Positions 1 to 6,404 of a stretch of 9,552 nt of DNA are shown piece after piece. Source of the stretch: an uncultured Veillonella sp. (GTDB lineage Bacteria; Bacillota; Negativicutes; Veillonellales; Veillonellaceae); assembly GCA_900766125.1 (NCBI GenBank), contig CAAFUD010000238.1, positions 1-9,552 of the forward strand, read 5' to 3'. The notes under the pieces are model-generated. The model was not told the origin of the DNA. It worked only from the letters and a program-made list of their open reading frames with translations, and did not search any database. Position numbers and translations under genes: made by a program. Numbering within the stretch: position 1 is the stretch's first letter; each line of letters opens with the position of its first letter.

Positions 1-438
1 GAAACTTTTCAATACTCATTTTCTTAATTTCTCATTTTTCCTAATATTTAAAAAGCATATATAATATGCGGATTTGTGTTACGTATTAATTTGAAATCTA
101 TTATCATTTAGATGTTTTTATATTCAATTCCCCAAAAATTTTCTTCATCACTACCCCTCTATCAATATAAATAATAGGCTTTATTCTACCAACAGTTTTT
201 GTAGTATTAACGAAAATATTGGCCTAAGGTGTACATAATTTATATATTATACTATTATATATAAGAGAATATAGTTATATTATATTCTAAAACAAATAAA
301 CTAATAGCTTATTATATAAGTATGTACTTATGAACACTTACTTCTCTATGAAATAAACACATAACAAGAATTTTGCTATGTTACTATGAGCTATCGATTA
401 GAGAAATTGTCATTTATATTGTTATCATAGGAGGATTT
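1..438. other. AT-rich intergenic region, no convincing gene
   Basis: No reading frame with a plausible ribosome site is visible on either strand up to the fabK start, apart from a possible minus-strand start codon at 17-19 whose reading frame (M-S-I-E-K-F) runs off the left edge. That could be the first codons of a divergent gene, but its ribosome site is poor. Weak dyads are present: 55-69 (GCATAT/ATATGC, 3-base loop), 266-288 (8-bp AT stem) and 316-331 (ATAAGTATGTACTTAT, a near-perfect inverted repeat). The fabK promoter presumably lies here, but several AT-rich hexamers compete and I cannot choose one. No FapR- or FabT-type operator was recognised. Confidence 0.6.
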
Positions 439-1392
439 ATGAGAACAGCTTTAACGGAACTTTTACAAATTGAATACCCTATTATCCAAGGTGCTATGGC
501 TTGGGTATCTGAACACAAATTAGTTGCTGCCGTTGCTAATGCTGGTGCAACAGGTGTTATCGCCCTTGGTGGCCGCGATGCTGAATGGACTCGTAATGAA
601 ATTCGTGCATGTAAAGAATTAACAGATAAACCTTTCGGTGTTAACCTTATGTTAATGGCTCCTAATAAAGATGAGTTAGTAAATGTGATTATCGAAGAAA
701 AACCTGCATTTGTAACACTCGGTGCTGGTAATCCTGTACCATATATCAAACCGCTCCAAGAAGCTGGTATTAAGGTTATCCCTGTAGTACCTTCCCTTAA
801 ATTGGCTAAACGTATCGAAGAAGCAGGTGCTGATGCGATGATCGTAGAAGGTATGGAAGCTGGTGGTCATATTGGTAGCCAAACAACAATGTCGTTAATG
901 GAGAATATTTTGCCAGAAATCACTATTCCTGTAGTAGTAGCTGGTTCTATTGTAGATGGTCGCGGTCTTGCAGCTGCATTACTTATGGGTGCCGAAGGTG
1001 TACAAATGGGCTCTCGCTTCTTGCTAGCAGAAGAATGTCAAGCACATCAAAATATGAAAGAAGCAATTATCGAAGCAACCGATACTGATTCTGTTGTAAC
1101 TGGTCTTCTCTCTGGCCACGGCGGTGTTCGCAGCTTAAAAAATGAATTTACTACTCGCTATTTAGCAGCAGAAACTGATGGTGTGACTACACCTGAAGAG
1201 CGTACAAAAATGTCTCAAGGCACTAATAAACGCGCCGCAATTGATGGCGATGTTGTAAACGGTGCGGTACAAGTTGGTCAAGCCTTGAATCGTCTTGTAG
1301 CTATCGAACCAGCTCATACAATTGTTCAAACTGTAATGAACGAAGCAATTATGTCTATTCGTAAGGCTCAACGCCTTATTGAAATTGTTTAA
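439..1392 (+). CDS. fabK: Enoyl-[acyl-carrier-protein] reductase II (FabK type)
   Basis: FMN-dependent enoyl-ACP reductase, which carries out the last step of each fatty-acid elongation cycle in the cytoplasm using NAD(P)H. The 317-residue protein is one TIM-barrel domain of the nitronate monooxygenase/FabK superfamily. Visible hallmarks are the N-terminal IEYPIIQGAMAWV (11-23), PFGVN (65-69), TLGAGNP (93-99) and ADAMIVEGMEAGGHIG (131-146), where His144 corresponds to the conserved active-site His of FabK, then VVAGSI and GAEGVQMGSRF in the phosphate-binding part. By recall it resembles pneumococcal FabK more than true nitronate monooxygenases. The start at 439 is chosen because AGGAGG (429-434) lies just upstream; an in-frame TTG at 373 would add 22 hydrophobic residues unlike the family. 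The last base of its stop is shared with an ATG of the next frame, and the following gene begins 17 bases later, so the two are probably co-transcribed. It is not surrounded by other fab genes here. Confidence 0.9.
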   Translation: MRTALTELLQIEYPIIQGAMAWVSEHKLVAAVANAGATGVIALGGRDAEWTRNEIRACKELTDKPFGVNLMLMAPNKDELVNVIIEEKPAFVTLGAGNPVPYIKPLQEAGIKVIPVVPSLKLAKRIEEAGADAMIVEGMEAGGHIGSQTTMSLMENILPEITIPVVVAGSIVDGRGLAAALLMGAEGVQMGSRFLLAEECQAHQNMKEAIIEATDTDSVVTGLLSGHGGVRSLKNEFTTRYLAAETDGVTTPEERTKMSQGTNKRAAIDGDVVNGAVQVGQALNRLVAIEPAHTIVQTVMNEAIMSIRKAQRLIEIV

Positions 1393-1409
1393 TGAATCAG
1401 GAGTACTAT

Positions 1410-1958
1410 ATGTTACCATTTCATGGAAAATATCCAAAATTAGATCCTAAAAGTTGCGTCATGCCCGGTGCTGAACTTGCTGGTGATGTAGAGCTTAAAG
1501 AATATGCATCTATTTGGCAAAACTGTGCACTTCGTGGTGACGTAAACAAAATTGTAGTAGGTCGTTATTCTAATGTACAAGATAACTCTGTTTTGCATGT
1601 GGACGACGATAAAGCATGTATCTTAGGCGATTATGTAACAATCGGCCACGGTGCAATTGTTCATGCAAGCACAATCGAAGATAATGTTTTAGTTGGTATG
1701 GGAGCTATTGTGTTAAGCGGTTGTCATGTTGGATCTGGCTCTATTATCGCGGCTGGTGCAGTAGTAAAAGAAAATACTGTAATCCCTCCAAACTCCTTAG
1801 TAGTTGGTATTCCAGCCCGTGTTGTTCGCACAGACGAAACACAAATCGAACGCATTCACAATCAAGCTTTAAAATATAAACACTTGTGGACAATTGAGTA
1901 CGGTATGCTTCCTGATGCAGGTGGCGAAGAATACGATAAAAACGCTAAAATCGTATAA
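1410..1958 (+). CDS. Gamma carbonic anhydrase family protein (YrdA/PaaY-like)
   Basis: Left-handed beta-helix protein of 182 residues made of hexapeptide repeats; the family forms trimers with a metal held between subunits. The three metal-binding histidines of the gamma-class fold are present: His63 (in SVLHVD), His80 (TIGHG) and His85 (IVHAS), with the His80-His85 spacing of the archaeal Cam enzyme. The conserved RGD (42-44) and NVQDNS (55-60) are also kept. The family includes true carbonic anhydrases but many bacterial members lack proven activity, so the reaction (CO2 hydration) is inferred. Start: AGGAG at 1399-1403 lies six bases before ATG 1410; an upstream in-frame ATG at 1392 overlaps the fabK stop but has no separate ribosome site and adds only MNQEYY. 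It follows fabK closely and is followed by a hairpin terminator. Confidence 0.88.
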   Translation: MLPFHGKYPKLDPKSCVMPGAELAGDVELKEYASIWQNCALRGDVNKIVVGRYSNVQDNSVLHVDDDKACILGDYVTIGHGAIVHASTIEDNVLVGMGAIVLSGCHVGSGSIIAAGAVVKENTVIPPNSLVVGIPARVVRTDETQIERIHNQALKYKHLWTIEYGMLPDAGGEEYDKNAKIV

Positions 1959-1986
1959 ATGCATATATAAAAGTTACACAAAAAAC

Positions 1987-2028
1987 AAAAGCGGATAGTT
2001 AATAAACAACTATCCGTTTTTATTTTTT
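1987..2028. terminator. Bidirectional rho-independent terminator between convergent genes
   Basis: A perfect 9-bp stem CGGATAGTT (1992-2000) / AACTATCCG (2008-2016) with a 7-base loop is followed on the + strand by TTTTTATTTTTT (2017-2028). On the minus strand it is followed by TTTT-G-TTTTTT (complement of the A-rich 1981-1990). It can therefore end the fabK unit from the left and the ClC unit from the right, although the ClC stop codon is about 100 bases away. Confidence 0.85.
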
Positions 2029-2126
2029 ATGGCAAATAAAACTTAGCTTTCAATATAACTAAATATAGCCTTATAAGTTAGTAGAATATCCAAAACGATA
2101 CATTGATAAACACTCTAGTTCGAAAA

Positions 2127-3365
2127 CTATTTACTCGTTTTTAATTTGGTCTGAACAATTTGTTCCACCATAAGTGCTGTGCCCATGGTCAACGCTATAG
2201 GGAAGAACATCTCTACAGAAAATCTAGTCAACTCAAGCATAAATACGCAAGATGTTATAGGCATCTTCTTTGCTAGTCCTAAAAATGCTACAGCACCGAT
2301 AAAGGCAGCCATACCTAATGATATAGGAGCTACAGCAATAGACCAAAAAATACCAAATACTATGGCTAACGTACTTCCCAACATCATAGATGGAGTAATA
2401 CGCCCACCATAAGCTCCAGCTGCTAATGCGAGCAATATCGCTACCCACTTAGAACCAAATAATCCTAATGCATAAGTCCATGTAATATCATTAGCAAATG
2501 TTAATTCGTTCCCTGCCTTACCATTCCCTAGAATTTCAGGGAAATACATAGCTAAGGCACCAATCATTGTAAACGCAACGATAGATATTGGAATCATAAC
2601 AGGACTGCTACGATGAATAGAAGGTAACTTACCTTGAGTAATATTAAATAAAACTACACCTAAAGCAACAATAGCGCCCAAGGCGATAGAGAATTCTACA
2701 TAGTGACTGCCCAAGCTAGGTTGAGCCATTGTATATTGAATGACATCCCCTACACCAGCTTGTCGAGATACAAAAGTTGCTAATCCACAGCATATAAGTG
2801 CAGCACTCATTGCGCGTATATTCCAAGTAAGGAGCAAGGTTTCTAACGTAAATATTGCCGCCGATAATGGTGAATTATAAACTGCTGCTAAGCCCGCGCC
2901 TGCAGCACAAGCAATCAATAATTGGCGATCTTCTTGTTTTATGTCAAAGTGCTTAACTAAAAAAGTTGTAATCCCCGCACTTGCTTCACGAGGGGCTACT
3001 TCTCGCCCTAAAGGTGAACCTATAGCTACCGTAATAATTTGTAAGGTTGCATGTAAAACAGTAGTGATGGGATTCATGTCCATCTTACCGGAAACCGCAG
3101 TTTTAATATCTACAACACCTTTACCATATCGGTGAATAAGAAACCAGCCCACACCACCTATGAGACCACAAATAATAAGTGGTATCAATCGTTCTACTGG
3201 GGATACTCGTGCTACAGCAGCACCAAAGCTCATATGATCTGCAGAAGAATAATTATATACAAAATGCTGAATACTATGCATTAAATGTGTATAAGAAGCC
3301 CCTACTAATCCCGCTATAAATCCAACAACAATTATGAGACCTATTAAACGTTTATCAAATGCCAT
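2127..3365 (-). CDS. ClC-family chloride/anion channel or antiporter, divergent
   Basis: Integral membrane protein of 412 residues with about ten or more hydrophobic segments, spanning the usual ClC core and without C-terminal CBS domains. Family landmarks are the gating-glutamate segment GREVAPRE (120-127, Glu122), YNSPLSAAIFTLE (173-185) and GGRITPS (320-326), which replaces the usual GxFxP. It would move chloride or another anion, possibly against protons. Several key residues differ from E. coli ClC: the GSGIP serine loop aligns with GKGVV (81-85), placing Lys82 where the central Ser sits; the internal proton Glu (second of IEE) is Thr186; and no Tyr aligns with the central Tyr near the C-terminus. 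The start has GGAG at 3371-3374, five bases upstream, inside the end of nrdG. Its ATG is two bases after the nrdG stop, so it is probably translated from the same transcript. The substrate cannot be told. Confidence 0.85.
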   Translation of the reverse strand: MAFDKRLIGLIIVVGFIAGLVGASYTHLMHSIQHFVYNYSSADHMSFGAAVARVSPVERLIPLIICGLIGGVGWFLIHRYGKGVVDIKTAVSGKMDMNPITTVLHATLQIITVAIGSPLGREVAPREASAGITTFLVKHFDIKQEDRQLLIACAAGAGLAAVYNSPLSAAIFTLETLLLTWNIRAMSAALICCGLATFVSRQAGVGDVIQYTMAQPSLGSHYVEFSIALGAIVALGVVLFNITQGKLPSIHRSSPVMIPISIVAFTMIGALAMYFPEILGNGKAGNELTFANDITWTYALGLFGSKWVAILLALAAGAYGGRITPSMMLGSTLAIVFGIFWSIAVAPISLGMAAFIGAVAFLGLAKKMPITSCVFMLELTRFSVEMFFPIALTMGTALMVEQIVQTKLKTSK

Positions 3366-3367
3366 AC

Positions 3368-3865
3368 TTACTCCATTGCTAACACAACTTCACCAGTTTC
3401 TAATGTTTTCTTAACATCTATAATACGTTGATTAGATGAACCTCTAAATCGTAATGCTGGATCTTTAAGTTCATCTACAAATCGTCCATCTACGAGGATA
3501 TCAATTTCGTGTAATAAAGCACTTCTCAACTCATCCTCTAAAATATCATCTATTTCATATCCTGAATAGGCCCAAATTTTCTTTTCCGGTGCAGCTTCTC
3601 GTACAGCTCTTACTACAGATAATAAACCTTGTACATTTTGGAAAGGCTCTCCACCCAATAAAGTTAAACCTGAGCAGTTAGGATTCTTAACATAAGAGAC
3701 AACTAGATCTGTTTCAGCTTGTGTCCATACTTTACCGGCATTAAAATCTTGATACTCTTCATTAAAACAGTTATAACAACAATGTGTGCACCCTGTTACG
3801 AATATAGATGTACGAATTCCTTCTCCATTGGCAATATCATATTGTCTTATTTGCCCATATCTCAT
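3368..3865 (-). CDS. nrdG: Anaerobic ribonucleoside-triphosphate reductase activating protein
   Basis: Radical-SAM activase that uses a [4Fe-4S] cluster and S-adenosylmethionine to place the glycyl radical on NrdD; cytoplasmic and oxygen-sensitive. The 165-residue protein has the cluster motif CxxxCxxC as Cys26, Cys30 and Cys33 (in GCTHCCYNCFN), an additional Cys29 within it, and the SAM-contacting GGEPF at 71-75. Its length is close to E. coli NrdG. The start at 3865 is preferred because GGAGG (complement of 3871-3875) is five bases upstream and MRYGQIRQYD matches the family's usual N-terminus; an upstream ATG at 3892 would add nine residues through the ribosome site. It lies 144 bases downstream of nrdD, separated by a hairpin, and is followed two bases later by the ClC gene. 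Confidence 0.94.
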   Translation of the reverse strand: MRYGQIRQYDIANGEGIRTSIFVTGCTHCCYNCFNEEYQDFNAGKVWTQAETDLVVSYVKNPNCSGLTLLGGEPFQNVQGLLSVVRAVREAAPEKKIWAYSGYEIDDILEDELRSALLHEIDILVDGRFVDELKDPALRFRGSSNQRIIDVKKTLETGEVVLAME

Positions 3866-3899
3866 AATTACCTCCATAGTAGTGCATATCAAATGATCA

Positions 3900-3915
3900 A
3901 CACTATATAGATATA
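3900..3915. promoter_or_regulatory. Half-conserved NrdR-box-like site upstream of nrdG
   Basis: ACACTATATAGATATA matches 11 of 16 positions of the published NrdR consensus acaCwAtATaTwGtgt; all ten bases of the left part fit and most of the right part does not. It sits about 35 bases before the nrdG start. On the minus strand it overlaps a possible weak -10 (TATAGT, complement of 3904-3909), with GTGAAA about 16 bases upstream. No good partner box is seen one spacing away, so chance in AT-rich DNA is a real alternative. Confidence 0.3.
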
Positions 3916-3936
3916 TTTCAATTTTTCACATGCATA

Positions 3937-3967
3937 GTAAAAGCTGTGCCCTAGGCACAGCTTTTAC
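3937..3967 (-). terminator. Strong hairpin between nrdD and nrdG (partial terminator or processing site)
   Basis: A perfect 14-bp stem GTAAAAGCTGTGCC (3937-3950) / GGCACAGCTTTTAC (3954-3967) with a 3-base loop begins about 43 bases after the nrdD stop. Read on the minus strand, the GC core GCTGTGCC/GGCACAGC is followed by only UUUUAC, so it looks like a weak terminator or an RNA-stabilising stem rather than a full stop. It would let nrdG be made at a lower level than nrdD, as a catalytic activase needs. Confidence 0.7.
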
Positions 3968-4009
3968 CATGTATAGAATTATAATAATAAACAGTGATGC
4001 TATCTATTA

Positions 4010-6160
4010 TTAGATATGCATTACACGATCTTTAATTTCTTTCGTACGGCCTTCATTCCAGAAGTTCTCACCCAAATAACCACAAGTACGACGAATAACA
4101 GTTAATTTATCACGGTTTGTGTTATGGCAACGAGGACATTCCCACTCATTATTTTCATTGACCTTAATTTCACCATCAAAACCACATTCGTGACAGTAGT
4201 CAGACTTGGTATTAAATTCAGCATAAGAAATATGGTCATAAATATATTGAATCATAGTTAAAACGGCTGGAATATTATTAGTCATATTTGGAATTTCCGC
4301 ATAGGAAATACAGCCGCCGGTAGATTTCTTTTGGAACTCAGATTCAAAGGCAAATTTATCAAATACATTAATCTCTTCACGAACATTTACATGATAGCTA
4401 TTAGTGTAATACCCTTTATCTGTAATATCTTCAATAACACCAAAACGGGCACGGTCTAAAGAAGAGAATCGATTTGTTAAGCTTTCAGCAGGAGTACCGT
4501 ATAAACCAAAGCCAAGATTATGTTTATCATGCCATAGGTTAATAGCATCGTTTAAACGATCCATAATTTTCATTGCAAATACACGGCCTTTTTCACCTGT
4601 GTTAGACTCACCGGTAATCAATCGAGTTGCTTCATAAATACCGATATAGCCAAGAGAAATCGTTGCATAACCACCAGTAAGGAAACGACCGATTTTTTCT
4701 CCTTTTTTAAGGCGTGCAATGGCACCATGTTGCCAGTGAATTGGAGACACATCGCTCACTACATCTTTTAAAAGATTGTAGCGTAATAACAATGCTTTTT
4801 CTGCTAATTCAAGACGTTTATCTAAAATTTCAAAATATTTTTCTTCACTACCACGAGCCAAAATACCAATTTGTGGCAAGTTTAAGCTTACAACGCCCAT
4901 GTTAAAGCGTCCATCAAATTTATAGTTTCCTTTTTCATCCTTCCAAGGAGATAAGAAAGAACGGCAACCCATTGGACTAAATACATTACCTTCATAGTTT
5001 TCCTTCATTTTTTTAGCGGAAATATAATCTGGGTACATCCGTTTAGCTGTACATTGTGCAGCCAATTCAGTTAAGTAATAGTATGGGCTATCTGGTGTTA
5101 CATTATGTTCATCAAGAACATAAATCAATTTAGGGAATGCCGGTGTAATATATACATCAGCTTCATTTTTTACACCTTTAATTCGTTGACGCAAAATCTC
5201 TTCTGTAATAAGAGCAGCTTCCTTAGCATATTCATAATCAGGTTTAAAATACATGAACAACGTAACAAATGGAGACTGACCATTTGTAGTCATCAATGTA
5301 TTGATTTGATACTGGATAGTTTGAATACCATCCTTAACCTCTTTGCGCGTACGTTTCCATGCGATTTCACGAGCCTTTTCCATATTTGGCTCCATACCGT
5401 AAATCTCAACTTGTTCTTCAATAACATTGTTAAGAATCTTTTCGTAAGACTTACGTACAAATGGTGCCAAAATGCGATCAATGCCATTAATACTTTGACC
5501 GCCATATTGACCAGATGCAACTTGAGCAATAATTTGTGTTGTCACCGTACATGCAACCTGGAATGACTTAGGTGTATCAATCTTCTTACCATTGATAACT
5601 GTACCATTTGTAAGCATATCTTCCAAATTGATTAAGCAACAGTTAAACATAGGCTGGATAATGTAATCCATATCATGGAAGTGAATGGCACCACTATCAT
5701 GGGCCTCTAAAATATCTGTAGGAATTAATTTACGACGCGCGATATCCTTAGATACTTCACCGGCAATTAAATCACGTTGTGTAGATACAATCGCAGCATC
5801 CTTATTAGAGTTTTCGTCGAGAACGCTAACATTACTACGATCCAATAAGCCAATTACATCATCATCTGTAGTATTTTGACGACGTTTAAAAGCTTGCACA
5901 GCTTTGTAACCTTCATAGGCACGTGCCGTTGCAGGATTATGATACTCAATCAACTTATAATACACTTGATCTTCAATAGCATAAATTGTCATATCCTTTT
6001 GGAGCTTTGTAGCATATTCTTCAATTTCATCAGCAATACGCTGTGCCAACCCCTCTTCGTACAACCCTGTACTACTATGCTCAGCTTTTTCTATAGCCAA
6101 AGCAATCTTATTCTTATCAAATGGTACCTTTGTACCATCCCGTTTAATGACCTGCAACAT
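4010..6160 (-). CDS. nrdD: Anaerobic (class III) ribonucleoside-triphosphate reductase
   Basis: Glycyl-radical enzyme that reduces ribonucleoside triphosphates to deoxy forms without oxygen, usually with formate as reductant. The 716-residue length is close to E. coli NrdD. An ATP-cone allosteric domain occupies about residues 1-95 (MLQVIKRDGTKVPFDKNKIA, with the regulatory KRDG signature). The ten-stranded barrel follows. The C-terminus has a zinc site (Cys656, Cys659 in CHEC; Cys675, Cys678 in CPRC) and then the radical-bearing loop RTCGYLG, with Gly694 the expected glycyl radical. The start has a strong GGGGAGG (complement of 6169-6175) eight bases upstream. A promoter with two NrdR-like boxes lies about 140 bases upstream. 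Its activase gene nrdG follows after a hairpin. No key residue appears to be missing. Confidence 0.97.
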   Translation of the reverse strand: MLQVIKRDGTKVPFDKNKIALAIEKAEHSSTGLYEEGLAQRIADEIEEYATKLQKDMTIYAIEDQVYYKLIEYHNPATARAYEGYKAVQAFKRRQNTTDDDVIGLLDRSNVSVLDENSNKDAAIVSTQRDLIAGEVSKDIARRKLIPTDILEAHDSGAIHFHDMDYIIQPMFNCCLINLEDMLTNGTVINGKKIDTPKSFQVACTVTTQIIAQVASGQYGGQSINGIDRILAPFVRKSYEKILNNVIEEQVEIYGMEPNMEKAREIAWKRTRKEVKDGIQTIQYQINTLMTTNGQSPFVTLFMYFKPDYEYAKEAALITEEILRQRIKGVKNEADVYITPAFPKLIYVLDEHNVTPDSPYYYLTELAAQCTAKRMYPDYISAKKMKENYEGNVFSPMGCRSFLSPWKDEKGNYKFDGRFNMGVVSLNLPQIGILARGSEEKYFEILDKRLELAEKALLLRYNLLKDVVSDVSPIHWQHGAIARLKKGEKIGRFLTGGYATISLGYIGIYEATRLITGESNTGEKGRVFAMKIMDRLNDAINLWHDKHNLGFGLYGTPAESLTNRFSSLDRARFGVIEDITDKGYYTNSYHVNVREEINVFDKFAFESEFQKKSTGGCISYAEIPNMTNNIPAVLTMIQYIYDHISYAEFNTKSDYCHECGFDGEIKVNENNEWECPRCHNTNRDKLTVIRRTCGYLGENFWNEGRTKEIKDRVMHI
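6121..6138. repeat. Inverted repeat within the first codons of nrdD
   Basis: ATGGTAC (6121-6127) / GTACCAT (6132-6138) with a 4-base loop lies about codons 8-14 of nrdD. It shares the ATGGTA/TACCAT hexamer with the palindrome at 6212-6237. It encodes part of the conserved ATP-cone DGTKVP, so it may be a coding coincidence. Confidence 0.5.
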
Positions 6161-6211
6161 ATTGGCAACCTCCCCATTTTGTTACCGCTGAAATATATGT
6201 TAAGACATAGA

Positions 6212-6237
6212 AAAAAGTATGGTATACCATACTTTTT
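6212..6237. repeat. Perfect 26-bp palindrome in the nrdD leader
   Basis: Two-fold symmetry centred between 6224 and 6225, with no mismatch over 13 bases each side: core GTATGGTATACCATAC flanked by AAAAA on the left and TTTTT on the right. On the minus strand the core is followed by TTTTTT, so the RNA could form a GC-poor terminator-like hairpin in the nrdD 5' leader. As DNA it resembles a dimeric repressor operator; its centre TGGTATACCA resembles sites of some FadR/UxuR-type GntR regulators, but no regulator is encoded nearby. It overlaps the -10 and start region of the possible downstream promoter. Confidence 0.75.
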
Positions 6238-6262
6238 ATAAATTTATATGTAAAAATGTAAA
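6235..6262 (-). promoter_or_regulatory. Possible second nrdD promoter
   Basis: On the minus strand, TTTACA (complement of 6257-6262), a 16-base spacer and TATAAA (complement of 6235-6240) each match five of six positions of the sigma-70 consensus. Its transcript would start inside the 26-bp palindrome. The surrounding DNA is very AT-rich, so a chance match is likely enough to keep confidence low. Confidence 0.35.
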
Positions 6263-6299
6263 GAATTATGACTAAACTCTCTATTTTTACCGCTAACTC

Positions 6300-6328
6300 A
6301 GTATACTATATATGGTGGTTGTTTTCAA
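6300..6328 (-). promoter_or_regulatory. Main predicted nrdD promoter
   Basis: Minus strand TTGAAA (complement of 6323-6328), a 17-base spacer and TATACT (complement of 6300-6305): both hexamers match five of six consensus positions with optimal spacing. Predicted transcription start is near 6293, giving a leader of about 130 bases. The first NrdR-like box covers the spacer and part of the -10. Confidence 0.7.
6303..6318. promoter_or_regulatory. NrdR box 1, over the nrdD -10/spacer
   Basis: ATACTATATATGGTGG matches 13 of 16 positions of the NrdR consensus acaCwAtATaTwGtgt, including the central CTATATAT. NrdR is the zinc-finger, ATP-cone repressor of bacterial ribonucleotide reductase genes. 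Its placement over the promoter fits repression. Confidence 0.7.
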
Positions 6329-6334
6329 GAACAA

Positions 6335-6350
6335 ATACTATATAAAGTAA
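6335..6350. promoter_or_regulatory. NrdR box 2, upstream of the nrdD -35
   Basis: ATACTATATAAAGTAA matches 12 of 16 positions of the NrdR consensus. It starts exactly 32 bp from box 1 with a 16-bp gap, about three helical turns, the tandem arrangement known for NrdR. It abuts the terminator of the upstream gene. Confidence 0.65.
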
Positions 6351-6401
6351 AAATAGGTTCTTTCAGCCATGCTAATATAGCATGAATAAAAGAACCTATT
6401 T
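6349..6401 (-). terminator. Nested terminator of the PHP-like gene
   Basis: An outer 13-bp perfect stem AAATAGGTTCTTT (6351-6363) / AAAGAACCTATTT (6389-6401) encloses an inner 7-bp stem CATGCTA (6368-6374) / TAGCATG (6378-6384) with a 3-base loop. On the minus strand the outer stem ends in TTTTT (6353-6349). It begins four bases past the stop codon of the PHP-like gene. The two-stage shape is unusual for a simple terminator. Confidence 0.75.
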
Positions 6402-6404
6402 AAA

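Noticed and set aside
1..19. Start of a divergent minus-strand gene (M-S-I-E-K-F...)
   Set aside because: Only six codons are visible and the ribosome site is weak; kept as a possibility in the region note but not called as a gene.
229..320. AT-rich stretch as a replication origin or phage attachment site
   Set aside because: No DnaA-box cluster, iterons, integrase gene or repeated att core is visible; it reads as ordinary AT-rich intergenic DNA.
373..438. N-terminal extension of fabK from a TTG codon at 373
   Set aside because: It passes through the strong AGGAGG at 429-434, and the 22 extra residues do not match FabK proteins; ATG at 439 is the natural start.
1392..1409. ATG overlapping the fabK stop as the start of the carbonic anhydrase-like gene
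   Set aside because: The ribosome site at 1399-1403 lies downstream of it and fits ATG 1410; the extra MNQEYY is not family-like. Coupled initiation at 1392 is not excluded.
1162..1437. 91-residue minus-strand frame opposite the end of fabK
   Set aside because: Shadow of fabK and the next gene; no ribosome site or domain.
3866..3892. Longer NrdG starting at 3892
   Set aside because: The added nine codons cover the GGAGG ribosome site that serves ATG 3865.
5105..5566. 153-residue + strand open frame opposite nrdD
   Set aside because: It is antisense to well-conserved nrdD codons, has no ribosome site or recognisable domain, and has a composition typical of a shadow frame.
5876..6241. 121-residue + strand open frame over the nrdD start and leader
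   Set aside because: It mostly mirrors nrdD and the AT-rich leader, has no ribosome site and no family resemblance.
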